A stretch of 52,250 bases of DNA from Irpex lacteus. Taxonomy: Eukaryota; Basidiomycota; Agaricomycetes; Polyporales; Irpicaceae. Positions 33,571 through 43,662 of the stretch are shown here, in pieces. The position numbers and the translations under genes were made by a program. Location of the stretch: NCBI GenBank assembly GCA_001986395.2, contig MQVO02000080.1, positions 1 to 52,250 on the forward strand, in the 5' to 3' direction. The stretch's first letter is position 1, and every line of letters starts with the position of its first letter. Below the pieces are notes generated by a model, which was given only the letters and a program-made list of their open reading frames with translations, ran no database searches and was not told where the DNA came from.

Positions 33571-34318
33571 TTATACGACACCGGACTTGGCGATGGTGAT
33601 CGTAGCCTTGGGCTTGCCAGAAGCAGTGCCGAGACCCTCGATTTCCTTGACAAGAGGGAAGCCCTCGACGACCTCACCTGAGAAGAAAGGCGCACATAAT
33701 ACGTCAGAATTCATGTTCCATCGGGATCTCGAGATCGCACAGATCCCCGCAGGAGATAACTCACCGAAGACGACGTGGGCACCATCGAGCCAAGAAGTGA
33801 CGACCGTGGTGATGAAGAACTGCGAGCCGTTGGTGTTCTTGCCCGCGTTGGCCATGGAGAGGATACCAGGCTTGGTGTGCTTCAACTTGAAGTTCTCATC
33901 CTCGAACTTCTCGCCGTAGATAGACTTTCCACCGGTGCCGTTTCCACGAGTGAAGTCACCACCCTGGAGCATGAACTATACACAAAGGAACGCGCGAGGT
34001 CAGTGATCATGATGCTGGAGCGGAGTGGCGTGAGCGTATACGTACGTTGGGGATGATACGGTGGAAGCTGGAGCCCTGGAAACCGAAACCGTGCTGGCCA
34101 GTGGCGAGCTCACGGAAGTTCTTGGCCGTCTTTGGGACGACATCGTCAAAGAGCTTGAAGACGATGCGACCGGCGGGATTGCCGTTGATCGTGATGTCAA
34201 ACTACGAAACGAACGCACGATTAGCATCGATCTCGCACAACGCAGGCGCGGGGGACAGAGAAGAAGCGTGCAGGGGGCGTAGAGTGGGCAGAGAAGGACT
34301 CACGAAGACGTTGGACAT
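33571..34318 (-). CDS. CPR1: Cyclophilin A-type peptidyl-prolyl cis-trans isomerase
   Basis: Exons 34318-34304 (only 15 nt, encoding MSNVF), 34201-34046, 33975-33765 and 33677-33571 give 162 aa, the standard single-domain length. The introns are 102, 70 and 87 nt. The sequence follows the family exactly: [40 protein letters not shown] (catalytic Arg, plus Phe and Gln of the active site), [17 protein letters not shown], and [15 protein letters not shown] with the tryptophan that confers cyclosporin A binding. There is no signal peptide or C-terminal extension, so it is the cytosolic/nuclear form. Proline isomerisation assists protein folding, and the cyclosporin complex inhibits calcineurin in fungi. 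The gene is clearly intact and highly conserved, a good anchor for synteny. The symbol is by analogy with yeast. Confidence 0.96.
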
Positions 34319-35722
34319 GGTGATGAGGAAAGAGAGAGGGACGAGGGAGCGCTCTTGGTCGAGAGTGGACTCTTATGAGGTCGCAACGGAGACTGCCGAT
34401 CAGGAATCAGACCTCAAAAAGTCGATTATCTACGCGCGCGTGACTATCCATCTCCATCGGTCACAGTCCGTCACACTTCCTCTCCTCGACCAGGCTGGCC
34501 ACGTTAGCGAGTTACGCCATTGGCAGTCACATCGTGCTGTGTGTATAGCAGGCAGTGCTACCGTCACGGTCGTATTGCACTGTAGCTGTGTTGCGTGAGT
34601 TTTCTCCGCCTGTCGACTCTGCCAAGTACGTATGCGCTCCGCGGTACATGTGGCAGCGAACAGCCTCGATTTTCATCCAGTAAGTCGTCTTTGTATTCCA
34701 GCTATGTCATTGTACTCATACAGGTAACTCTTTGGAAAAATATTTTTTCGAACAACAGGTGGCTCTGCCACACGAGGAAGGAAGCTCCGGATTCGCCGTA
34801 GCATTCATATCCGTATGCTCAAGTTCAGATGCGTGGAACGGAACGGCCACGGACACCGCTTCTACTTACTAGTTCCTGGCTCCTGGGATATCGAAGCGCA
34901 ATGAGCATTCCTTGATTCCTGAATGCTTCTTCGAATGAGGCCAGGTCTGTCATTCTGGCCCCGATTACTTCGGTCCTCGCGCGCAGGATCGTCGATGTAC
35001 CGGTGAGTATCAACTCACGCCGTGGTGGCGATGTCTAGGTCTGTGAAGTACTTACTTGTTCTAGAAATGTACGAAGTCGCTCGCTTCGCGCGCAATTCGA
35101 CGTCCTTTTATTGAGACAGAGAGAAGTATCCTGACGGTCCTTTTGAGAACCCATTCGTATAAGCTCGGTAAGTCGTTCATTAAATTCCTTCATTCATCAT
35201 TCCACCGAGCGTTTATATCAGCCTAGTTTTCTAAAACGGCCCTTGTTGGCACGTAAGTCACTATATGCGTCTTACTCCATTACGAAGGGTCGATCTCGGC
35301 GATATTGGCCCATCCCTACCTCACGATTGCCCTCATGCGCATGTCGTCCTTGGATACTCACTCCTGAAGTCATTCATCGCCGTCAGAGAAACTTCGTTAT
35401 CCTCTCGATAGCCCTATTAGCCCTTTGCCGGCCGCAACTATCGCGGCGATCATTCTTTCAATCCTCAGACGACGCAATAACGACCTTCGTCTGTACTCAG
35501 AACTAGCCTTGGTCCTACTCATCCACACTCATTCCCTACAACCAATGGGGCTTGTTAGACATACGGGTTCTTGTTTTCTCAGAATCATATCCAGTGATGA
35601 GAAATACCTGCATATTATGGCGTAACAAATGGCCGGAACATAGAACACGTACGTCAACATCTCAATATTCGATAGTGCGCTATCAATTGAAAAGCTCTGT
35701 CATCTCTCTAATCAAGCAAACC
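34319..35722. other. 1.4 kb without a supported gene
   Basis: The first 100-300 bases should be the cyclophilin promoter. Beyond that, only short open frames occur on both strands, without recognisable motifs. Two gtgagt-like donors exist (35003 and 35034), but no exon chain could be built. No repeats of note. Confidence 0.4.
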
Positions 35723-37036
35723 TCAAGGGAATAGAGTGCGTACCGCGACTAGCAGCCATTTCGAGCAGATACTGTCCAGGATCCCTTTTGCAGATTGCAT
35801 ACAGTCCTGGCAATTGATGGCGCAGAACTCGGCGTGCATGACGCTCTCCATCGCTTCTCGTGGCATTCCTGCGGTACCAACCCATCGGAAGAAGGGGCGG
35901 CCATCACCAATAAAATACAAAGTCAGGTGCTCCATTAGTGTCGCTCTCGTTATTTTCACCCTCCACTCAAGATACAGCACCCTGAAGGTAAAAAGAGGGA
36001 AGACAAAGGAAGACGGGGGAAGCAAAGAAGAGGGCACGACTGACCAGGCGACGACTCCCGATATAGGCGGTGGCATGCTAGTGCGAATACCAACTTTGCT
36101 TGTCTCATATTCGCGGGCGAGCAGTTCCCAGCATGCGGATGGAGTTCTGTGCCGTCTAAGATCGTCTTCAGAGCTTGAATCCTGGCTCCGTGAAGCTTAT
36201 ACAGCTTGAAGAGGTACTTTGAGCTCATGAGAGTGGCGTAATGAGGGGAAACGGAATGGGCCAAGTCCAGTGAGAGAGTATATGAAGATGCTGCAACAGC
36301 AAGATCCTCCAACCCTTGCGACGCAGCAAGAGCGTATATGGGGATAGGGTGCAACTGTGCGTGGAGGAGGAACATCTTCAAAAGCGGCGTACCATGGGAC
36401 ACATACTGGGAGAGAGGCGTGAGACCGTAATGAGTCAGATGGGGAAGTACGGAGATAATGCACTGGAGAGACGGCAGATATGCTGCAGGTGAGAGGCGGT
36501 AGATGCAATGAAGAACGACGCTGAGAGCATCTGATGGGGTGTTCGCGGCTACGATTGGACTGGCGCCTGCGAGTTTAGAAGGCACAGGGACCCCGCCGCT
36601 GCTTTGAGCTGTAGGAATTATGAGATTGGCGAAATGGTTGGTAGAGGCTGATAGGATTCTGTGCGAATGCACATTGAAGAGAACATGGTCAGATGAGAGG
36701 ATCGACAGGTCGACAGGCCGCTCGTCCAGACTAGCGCCGACATAGAAAGTAGAAGAGACATTGGTCACTTCTGGAGTCGTAGGTCCTGGAGATGCGTGAA
36801 AGAGTGCGCTGAGCTGGGGCGAGAAAAAACCAACACAATCTTCGTATCAGACCAATTCCGGGGGGTGCGTGAAATGTTCAACATACTGGTGTATCGATGC
36901 CCTCGCCGAGAGCAACGGTCAACGCAGACTCAACGGATATCTCTGTTGCATGAGGATTGTTATCATCACTAGCCTCCGCTGACTGCTCGTGGCCAAGATC
37001 GTCCGCGTCGGAGTTGGAATGGTCGTTGGTGGACAT
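35723..37036 (-). CDS. BTB/POZ-like domain protein (paralogue 1)
   Basis: Exons 37036-36887, 36813-36045 and 35868-35723 give 354 aa. Intron 1 (36814-36886, gtatgt...ccccag) is solid. Intron 2 (35869-36044, gtcagt...ccgcag, 176 nt) was set by alignment with the paralogue at 37664-38905. The N-terminal 60 residues are acidic and disordered. A BTB-like core follows: RPVDLSILSSDHVLFNVHSH, RILSASTNHFANLI and SDALSVVLHCIYRL. Helical repeats come next (GLEDLAVAASSYTLSLDLAH, MSSKYLFKLYKLHGARIQAL), then a Cys-containing tail, EFCAINCQDCMQ. Agaricomycetes have many such proteins with the DLSILSSDxVxFxVHxHRIL pattern; a substrate-adaptor or protein-interaction role is inferred from BTB domains in general. 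No signal peptide or membrane segment. Confidence 0.8.
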
Positions 37037-37663
37037 GTCGAGAGTACTTACCACTAAGAACAGCTCGGGGATGGAAAGAGCTCCTCACAGCCCTGACGAA
37101 GGTTCGCGTTGCTTATGCAGGGCTACGCATGCCACTTCGGCATGTTCGAACGCATGCGCAAATGTTAACCAAATGTATTGGTAAACTGTGGAGAGACGCT
37201 CCGGGTCAAGGATAGCGTTCAGTGCCGTATGCTCAGCAGATCTACAGAGTGAGGGTCATAAAAAGCGTCACTGTGGAATATGAGATGCGAGTGTGAGTCC
37301 TTACAGGCCAATACAGTTCGAGGGTTTAGAAGCTCAGCACTCAGCGCTCAACATGCAGCATACTCGTGAATAGCAAACTACAGTTACTTGGACAGAATAA
37401 ACTCGGATATCACCTAGCCGTGGTTGGGACACGATGATGTCGGGAGCGGTAGATCTTTCACGAGAGGCCGTTGTTGTTTGTGATCGCAAAAGTGGTTCAG
37501 TTTACAGCTATATTAATATCGTTAGACTTTCTCTCGTAGGTTGGCTCTGGTACCATATGATGAAAGCATAAGCTTCAGCGTCGTGTATGCACTGAAAAAA
37601 ATTAGCAACAATCGCAAGCAGCGTATTTATGGCGGACACAAAAGATAAGTGGGCCGATTTCGA
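37037..37663. promoter_or_regulatory. Spacer between the two BTB paralogues
   Basis: About 630 bases, upstream of paralogue 1 and downstream of paralogue 2, both on the minus strand. No coding frame could be supported. It is AT-rich between 37480 and 37640. Confidence 0.4.
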
Positions 37664-38905
37664 CTAGGGAAATGCAAAAAGGTCGACGCCCGATCGCACT
37701 ATATTATCGTACGCTGAGAACAATTGAGGTGTGTCAGTTACTGAATCGTATCCAGGAATAATACCATCTATACTGACTTTGAATAGCATCCACCGCCGTA
37801 TGACATCTTCTACGTGTGCAGCCAGAGATTCCTTGCAGTCTGGACAAGTCACGGCTGCGATGAGGTCGGACATGATGATCTCGATACCTGGTCTCGATAT
37901 CGCTGTTAGTGGCGCGTGAGTAAGCACCAGCAACATCAAGAATGTGATCCACGTACCAGGTGTCGCATCATAAAACACCTGTGCCCCCGCCAAATGGTAT
38001 GCCCTACTCACTACCTGCCGTTGCTCAACCGAACAATATGGCTTCGCCACGTGCGGGAATATCTTCTTTTTCAATAAGGCCCTCAACCCTTCCATCCGCG
38101 TGGAGTGCAGATGGTGCAGCCGTTGGAGGTACTTAGTGCCGATAGTGTCTACGATGGGTTGCGGTAGATTATACACTTTGATGTGGAGAGTGTACGAGGA
38201 TGCGGCGACGGCGAGGTCTTCGAGTGCGTGTGAGGCAGCGAGGGTATAGGTTTCGAGAGGGAGAATCGGGCCGTAGTTGAGGATGGTGTTGTAGAGGGGC
38301 TTGCCTCGTGCGACGTGATGTTGGAGCAGGAGGCCGTATTTTGTGAGGATGGGAAGGGAAGCGGCGAGGCAGTCAAAAGTTGGGTGGTAGGTGTCGCAAG
38401 GGATATCGTAGATACAGTGTAGAACGATGTTGAGGATATCCGAGACTTCAGGCAACACGAGTGTTAGAGGCTCCTCTTTGGTAGGCTCCGTGTTGCTCGT
38501 TATCAACCCGTCAAAGTTGTTCAACGAAACAGCGAGAAGTCGGTGATAGTGTACGGTGAAGAAGATCTTGTCGAGCGAGACAAGAATAACGTTCGGTGGG
38601 AGAATGTCCAGATTGGCGTGGAAATTGAACGTGTTCGAGACCTGGATAGTAGAACCGGTGCCACCTGAGAACGGAGGTGCGTTCTCTGAAGGGGTTCCTA
38701 CCTATCGACGATGGCAAAACACGGATGATATGAGTGTACGAATCGATTACAAGAAACGTCGATGATGCCCAGATGAACTCACCGGTGTTCTTTGGCTCGC
38801 ATTTTCTCCATCTGGTGGCCCTTCCTCTCCGTCGAGGCTGCTGGTAGACTCACTTCTTTCATCGTGCGTAGGCAGGAGATGTTGAGAGCCAAAGTAATCA
38901 GACAT
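37664..38905 (-). CDS. BTB/POZ-like domain protein (paralogue 2)
   Basis: Exons 38905-38783, 38701-37957 and 37887-37664 give 363 aa. The introns are 38702-38782 (gtgagt...gatag) and 37888-37956 (gtacgt...accag). Exon 1 encodes an acidic N-terminus beginning MSDYFGSQHLLPTHDE. The core has ILPPNVILVSLDKIFFTVHY then HRLLAVSLNNFDGLI, and VSDILNIVLHCIYDI. It shares with paralogue 1 the helical block HALEDLAVAASSYTLHIKVY, a GTKYLQRLHHLHSTRMEGLR segment, and the tail VTCPDCKESL. Intron positions correspond: one in the N-terminal linker, one before the Cys-containing tail. The pair is thus a tandem duplication that has since diverged strongly. The first BTB strand is weaker than in paralogue 1, so fold assignment relies partly on the paralogue. 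Confidence 0.8.
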
Positions 38906-40732
38906 CAGTGGCGCGGCGAGGGGGATCCAAGAATGCGTGAAAAGCGAGCTATTGCCCTCGATAGCAGATGCGACGAGAAAGCTTCAGATATGGTGGATAG
39001 TGGGCTCGACGGCGGTGGTAAAGTTGAGAAACAACAAAAGAGCCTGCCTGCCACGACCCGAATGCGACTTCGACAGCATGCATCGGCGCCAAGCTGCCAT
39101 TCAGGGAACGCTGCGGGATGCGGGAGTCGACACATGCGACGGCGACCGCCGTTGTATTTTGCCCCGGGGATAAAAACACAGCAAGCTCGTTGTTATGAGC
39201 AGCGATAGCGGCGGGACCTTGCTGTTCAGAGTCTTCGCCGTCACCTGCAGGGACAGCCGGCGCATCTTCAGCCCGCTCGACATATAATAGGAGTCAAGCT
39301 GCGCCGTCAGGCCAGTTTTTGTTTTCAAGCTATTACATGTTCTAGATCGTGAACCCACACAGAATTTTGCAGACGGAGAGGTAATATCTGCCAGAGGTGC
39401 CAGAGGATGTCAGGAGAATCGAGGAAAAAATAAAAAGGGAGTTTAGACGCGCCGAGCTGCAACTTCCCCCTCTTTTCGGCAACGTTTTCTCTTAGCTGGC
39501 CAACCCTCTATGCAGTCGTCGGTCGAACAACGGAAGGCTAGCACAATACGACAAGAAAAACTAGAGTAAGAGAGGTATGATGGTGCTCAGAGAAGAGCAG
39601 GGCTGATTTAGGAGACGGGATGGTTGTTGCAGGTGCTACAAATTCAACTTGGCGTGTAGCAATTTTCGCCCGGGCTCGAATGCTGCTTCCGATGTCGACG
39701 AACCCCAGTGAATGTTCATACCAACGTTTCTGATCCAGGAATCTCATCCCTGGAGTAGGTATGGCTAAGTGAGCGCAAGGCGATCAGTAAGTCAATGACG
39801 ATGCTTTTAGTGTCCATTCCGGCTTACTGTCGTTGAATGAATAGAAAGCCTACGAGGCATACACGATTGGGTGCGAGACTGAGAGGCAGTCTGGACTCTG
39901 ATTGGCATGCTCTGGTGTTCGCCATGCCACAGGAGGGTTGGCGATGGTGCGGTGCGTAGGTCGCAGAAGATTCAGAGGAGGTAAGCATATCACGGTATCC
40001 ACGACCGTTATACAGTTAACTTCTCCGACTCCCTCGGGAAGTGCGCTAGGATCGCCCGCAAGTAGGATGCCATACAGTGTTCCCTACACGAACGGGTTAG
40101 CAGCTACGCTACTAAATTCCAAAACAACACACCATAATATATCTCTACTAGAATGATCCGTCTCCATGATAATCACGTCGGACCAAAAGCCCTTTGAGAG
40201 GGATTTTCGTGTGCGATTGTCTGGCGCACCTTCTGGACGTCAACGGTGAATAATCTCCCCGGTATCACGGATTTGCCGCCACCGCATACAATCTGGTCAT
40301 CAATGCGGACGGCAGGGCATATACGCAAGCTTCATAATAGTTCATATTTCCGGTATTGGTCTGGTCAACGCTTTACGGGCTGTCGAGCAGAAAACAGGTG
40401 AGCACACATTCACTGTCCTAGTACCCACGAAACTCACCGGTACTTATCGTTTAACCGTTCACATCATCCACTTTGACCTCTTCTCTCCGCTGGATATTCT
40501 GCTGCTTTACTGCATTGCCCCCTCCATGCAATACTACGTGAACCCAGTGTCCAGGTCGGCGAGGCAAAACCCCGATCGTACGCAGGTGGCGCACATGGTG
40601 GTGTCCTCTGGCTCAACTTTCACCACCGACCAATCATCTCTGGTTTCTTGCACTTCGAGGGCCAGAAATCACAGAAATCACCCGCCGAGCACGAGAGGCG
40701 GAAGGTAACGATAAATGCGGTAGCCTGCCCAC
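38906..40732. other. 1.8 kb without a supported gene
   Basis: Short frames occur on both strands with no motif, and none spliceable into a consistent protein. The stretch separates the BTB pair from the second copia element; the first few hundred bases should include the promoter of paralogue 2. Confidence 0.4.
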
Positions 40733-40956
40733 TGTCAGACGGTGTCCCGACCGTGACCGAATGAGGAAGGAGAGCGCATCACGCGAGTTCCCGTAGATTG
40801 ACTCTCCGCCCGATCGAGCAATTTTCCATGTAGAAAACGTCAGCCTCGGCACAGAGGAGCGCCATCGTCTCTTACTCTGTGCCAGGTATGTGCGGCCATC
40901 TCCGCCCAATAATAATCGTCTCTTACTCTGTGCCAGAACCACATATCTGATTGACA
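40733..40956 (+). repeat. Putative 5' LTR of the second copia element
   Basis: It starts TGTCA and ends TGACA (inverted termini), 224 bp, directly followed by the tRNA-iMet type primer site GGTTATGAGCC at 40957-40967. It contains a 22-bp direct repeat, 40864-40885 and 40915-40936. The left boundary is inferred only from the inverted termini, as the partner LTR is not visible. Confidence 0.5.
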
Positions 40957-41051
40957 GGTTATGAGCCGCCGTCTGCTCTAAATCAGACATCCAATCTCAT
41001 CAGAAAGTTCTATCAAAGCACTATCTCCATCCATCTCCATCAAATCTCACG

Positions 41052-42869
41052 ATGTCTACCCCTGACGCCACCACAACCACCACCGACTTCCCTTCAATCG
41101 ACAAGCGGTTCTCCTTAGAGAAACTGACTGACGATGGAGTTAAGAATACGTACGGGGCATGGGTTGGCGTAGCTAAGTCAAAGCTACAGCTGCTGAATTT
41201 ATGGAAGTACGTCTCAGGGCCCGAGGCCGTCGCTCCGGTCATTCCCAAACTCGTCGCAGACGCACGCTTCGAGGCCACCGAAGAGTCTTCCGGACAGACC
41301 AAGTGGTTTGTCCAAAAGGGGAATAAGGATGAAGTAGAAGAGGCTACGAAGAAGAGAGAACCCTGGGCACGAGGCAACCTTGCCGCCCGTACCATTCTCC
41401 TGGAAGCTCTCACACCGGAGAAACGGTCCTTCATCTCAGACGAGGACAGCGCCAAGTTCATCTGGGACTTCCTTGCTGAAGAATACCGTCCAGTCAACTT
41501 CACCAGAGCGCAAGTTCAATTCCAGAATATCATGAAGTTCACCTGCCAGCCTGGCATGGACGTCACGAAGTGGTGCGACCAGCTGCGTGTCATGTACGTC
41601 GAACTCCGTAACCACAGTCCTACTCGCATCAAGGACACCGACTTTGCGGTAACCATCGCGAATCTCCTACCGGCAACTCCCGCGTGGTCAGACTTTGGCG
41701 GCAGACTCTTCGAGACCCTCAACAAGGCCGAAAGTGACGGATCTCCGTTATCTTCGGCGGCTGTATTCTCCATGGTCAGGCAGCACGACTGGAACCAGAG
41801 GAAGCACGACGCTGACGCTCTCGCCGAGGTCTACAACACTCAGGCACTCTACCCGAAGCGCCCTGGATCTCCATCTGTCAACGCTGCCGCCCCAGCCACC
41901 AAGAAAGGCGTCGATTATTGCGAGAACACGCTGTGTCCCCGTCGCCGCGGTCACAAGACCATCAACTGTGTCGCCTGGGGAGGCGCCAAGTGTGGCCAGT
42001 ATCCGGAGGGATGGCGCGGAAGGACTGATATTCACCTCCCGCCTGAGCAGCGTACGAAGGATGGTACTGGCGTGACGTACAGGAATAAATCTAAGACGTT
42101 TACCCAGCCCGCTGCCAACGCCACCACCGCGAATGCCACCACCGCGAACGCCGCTGTCGCTTGCACATCACCGGCATGCTCTCACGAGAGGGACGCGGCT
42201 GATGAGGCACAAGTCACTGCCGCCCTTTGTCAGGAGGGCGAGTACTACGCCTTCAACCTTATCAGCGAGCCCGATCCTATCTCCGCTGTCACTTGCAATA
42301 CCACAGCGCTCGTACCTACCAACCCGCGCACGCTCAACGAAGTCTATCACGACTCAGGTGCGAATCGTCACATATTCCACGATAAGTCGTTCTTCAACAA
42401 CTATCGAGCGATCGCACCCCTGCCAATCAAGGGATTCGGGTCTGCATTATCGACCTCTGCCCACGGTATAGGCGATGTCCACCTAATTGCCACCATCAAC
42501 GGCGTCCTCTCGACCGTCAAGCTAACGGATGTGCTCCACGTGCCATCTGCTCGCCTTAACCTTATCTCCCAAGGCTGCTTGCACCGCCGAGGCGTCGACT
42601 GCGTCATCAAAGGTGGCCACATCATTCTCTCCACCAATGGGAAGCCTATCATTACCGGGAAGATCCAGGCGAACGATCTATACCGACTTAACGTTCGCCC
42701 ACTCTCCAGGAACCTCGGCAGTAGGCTCGAGGCCAACCACGTGTCCCTGGCCGATCGCATCTCCACTCCCCTCATCGATAGGATCTCACCGCCGAGTCCC
42801 ATCAGCGCCGCCTCTACTTCGCGGAAGCAGAAGCCTCACCAAGTCAGTGAGGGTTTTTGCACCGCCTAA
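41052..42869 (+). CDS. Copia Gag-protease (second element)
   Basis: This is a 605-aa ORF starting at the first ATG, about 85 bases after the primer site. It is a copia-type Gag (aa 20-250), with an unusual zinc-like motif CENTLCPRRRGHKTINC (CX4CX5HX4C) near aa 290. A repeated NATTANATTANA stretch follows, then the aspartic protease active site DSGANRHIF at aa 434. It ends with stop TAA at 42867-42869, only nine bases after a GGGTTTT heptamer (42851-42857) read in the canonical G_GGT_TTT phase. The integrase continues in the -1 frame. Hence this may be a Gag-PR product, with Gag-Pol made by frameshifting. A simple one-base mutation in the T run is the alternative. Confidence 0.8.
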   Translation: MSTPDATTTTTDFPSIDKRFSLEKLTDDGVKNTYGAWVGVAKSKLQLLNLWKYVSGPEAVAPVIPKLVADARFEATEESSGQTKWFVQKGNKDEVEEATKKREPWARGNLAARTILLEALTPEKRSFISDEDSAKFIWDFLAEEYRPVNFTRAQVQFQNIMKFTCQPGMDVTKWCDQLRVMYVELRNHSPTRIKDTDFAVTIANLLPATPAWSDFGGRLFETLNKAESDGSPLSSAAVFSMVRQHDWNQRKHDADALAEVYNTQALYPKRPGSPSVNAAAPATKKGVDYCENTLCPRRRGHKTINCVAWGGAKCGQYPEGWRGRTDIHLPPEQRTKDGTGVTYRNKSKTFTQPAANATTANATTANAAVACTSPACSHERDAADEAQVTAALCQEGEYYAFNLISEPDPISAVTCNTTALVPTNPRTLNEVYHDSGANRHIFHDKSFFNNYRAIAPLPIKGFGSALSTSAHGIGDVHLIATINGVLSTVKLTDVLHVPSARLNLISQGCLHRRGVDCVIKGGHIILSTNGKPIITGKIQANDLYRLNVRPLSRNLGSRLEANHVSLADRISTPLIDRISPPSPISAASTSRKQKPHQVSEGFCTA

Positions 42870-43662
42870 TGGGCCATATAGGCGTTAAAGGGCTCGAGCG
42901 CGTCGTTACTGGAGTTGTGGTCAAACCCAGTAACGCAGCCCTTACGAAGTGTGAGATATGCGCACGCGCAAACATAAAGCGCTTACCCTTTCCAAAGGTC
43001 TCTCACACCCGTTCCGACCAAGTCGCATATCGAGTTCATATCGACCTCTGCGGCCCCTTCCCCTTAGGCTTCGGCAATGTGAAATACTTCATGAATATCA
43101 CAGACGATGCCTCGCGCTGGGCCGATCCTCGTTTCCTGAAGGAGAAGTCCGACGCGTTCTCAGAATTCAAAAAGTACAAGTCCGCCGTAGAACTATCTAC
43201 CGGCAACAAAATCGTCGTCATCCGGATCGACAACGGCTCCGAGCTGATCTCAGGCGAATTCAAGCGCTACTGCGAGGCTGAAGGCATCACCTACGAGAAG
43301 ATTGTGCCTGACGCTTCCCAGCAGAACGGCGTGGCCGAACGTTTCAACTACACGCTGACGTCAATGGCGCGTGCTATGCTGTTGGACGCCGGCCTCAGCG
43401 ACTGGTTCTGGCCCCTAGCCGTCCAATGCGCAGCCCACCTGCTGAATCGATCTCCTACCGCAGCCTTACCGCGAGACAAGACGCCGTTCCACGTGTGGAA
43501 ACATGGCGTACCTGACCTTTCCCACATCCGAGTATTTGGCTCACGCGTCGTATCGCGCGTTGTCACCTCAGACAAGCTGCCAAAGCTGAAGCCTAGAGGA
43601 GAACTGGGTCGCTTCGTAGGCTACGCACGCGACGCCCAAGGCTACCTCATCTGGTTGCCCGA
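42857..43662 (+). CDS. Copia integrase, truncated (second element)
   Basis: The frame is -1 relative to the preceding ORF. It starts with LHRLMGHIGVKGLERV, the GAG pre-integrase HHCC finger (H...H...CEICARA). The catalytic core has HIDLCGPFP, RIDNGSEL and NGVAERFNYTL, so the D-D-E residues are all present. It continues through HLLNRSPTAALP and ELGRFVGYARDAQGYLIWLP, and then is cut at the gypsy LTR. There is no initiation codon of its own at the junction, in line with expression by frameshifting. There is no premature stop in the surviving 268 codons. Confidence 0.75.

Larger units (their letters stand above)
40733..43662 (+). mobile_element. Second copia-type element, broken by a gypsy insertion
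   Basis: The 5' LTR, primer site, gag-protease ORF and integrase ORF are visible. The copia protein similarity stops at WLPD (43662), exactly where a gypsy LTR begins with TGTAACGCC. RT, RNase H and the 3' LTR are absent, and if they survive they must lie beyond the gypsy element and outside the window. The sequence is unrelated at close range to the 19739-24964 element: different Gag, a different zinc motif, and a two-frame arrangement. Confidence 0.85.

Noticed and set aside
33775..34282. Plus-strand frames opposite the cyclophilin
   Set aside because: Antisense shadows of a well-supported gene.
38792..39208. 138-aa plus-strand ORF upstream of BTB paralogue 2
   Set aside because: Overlaps the first exon of paralogue 2 on the other strand and has no motif.
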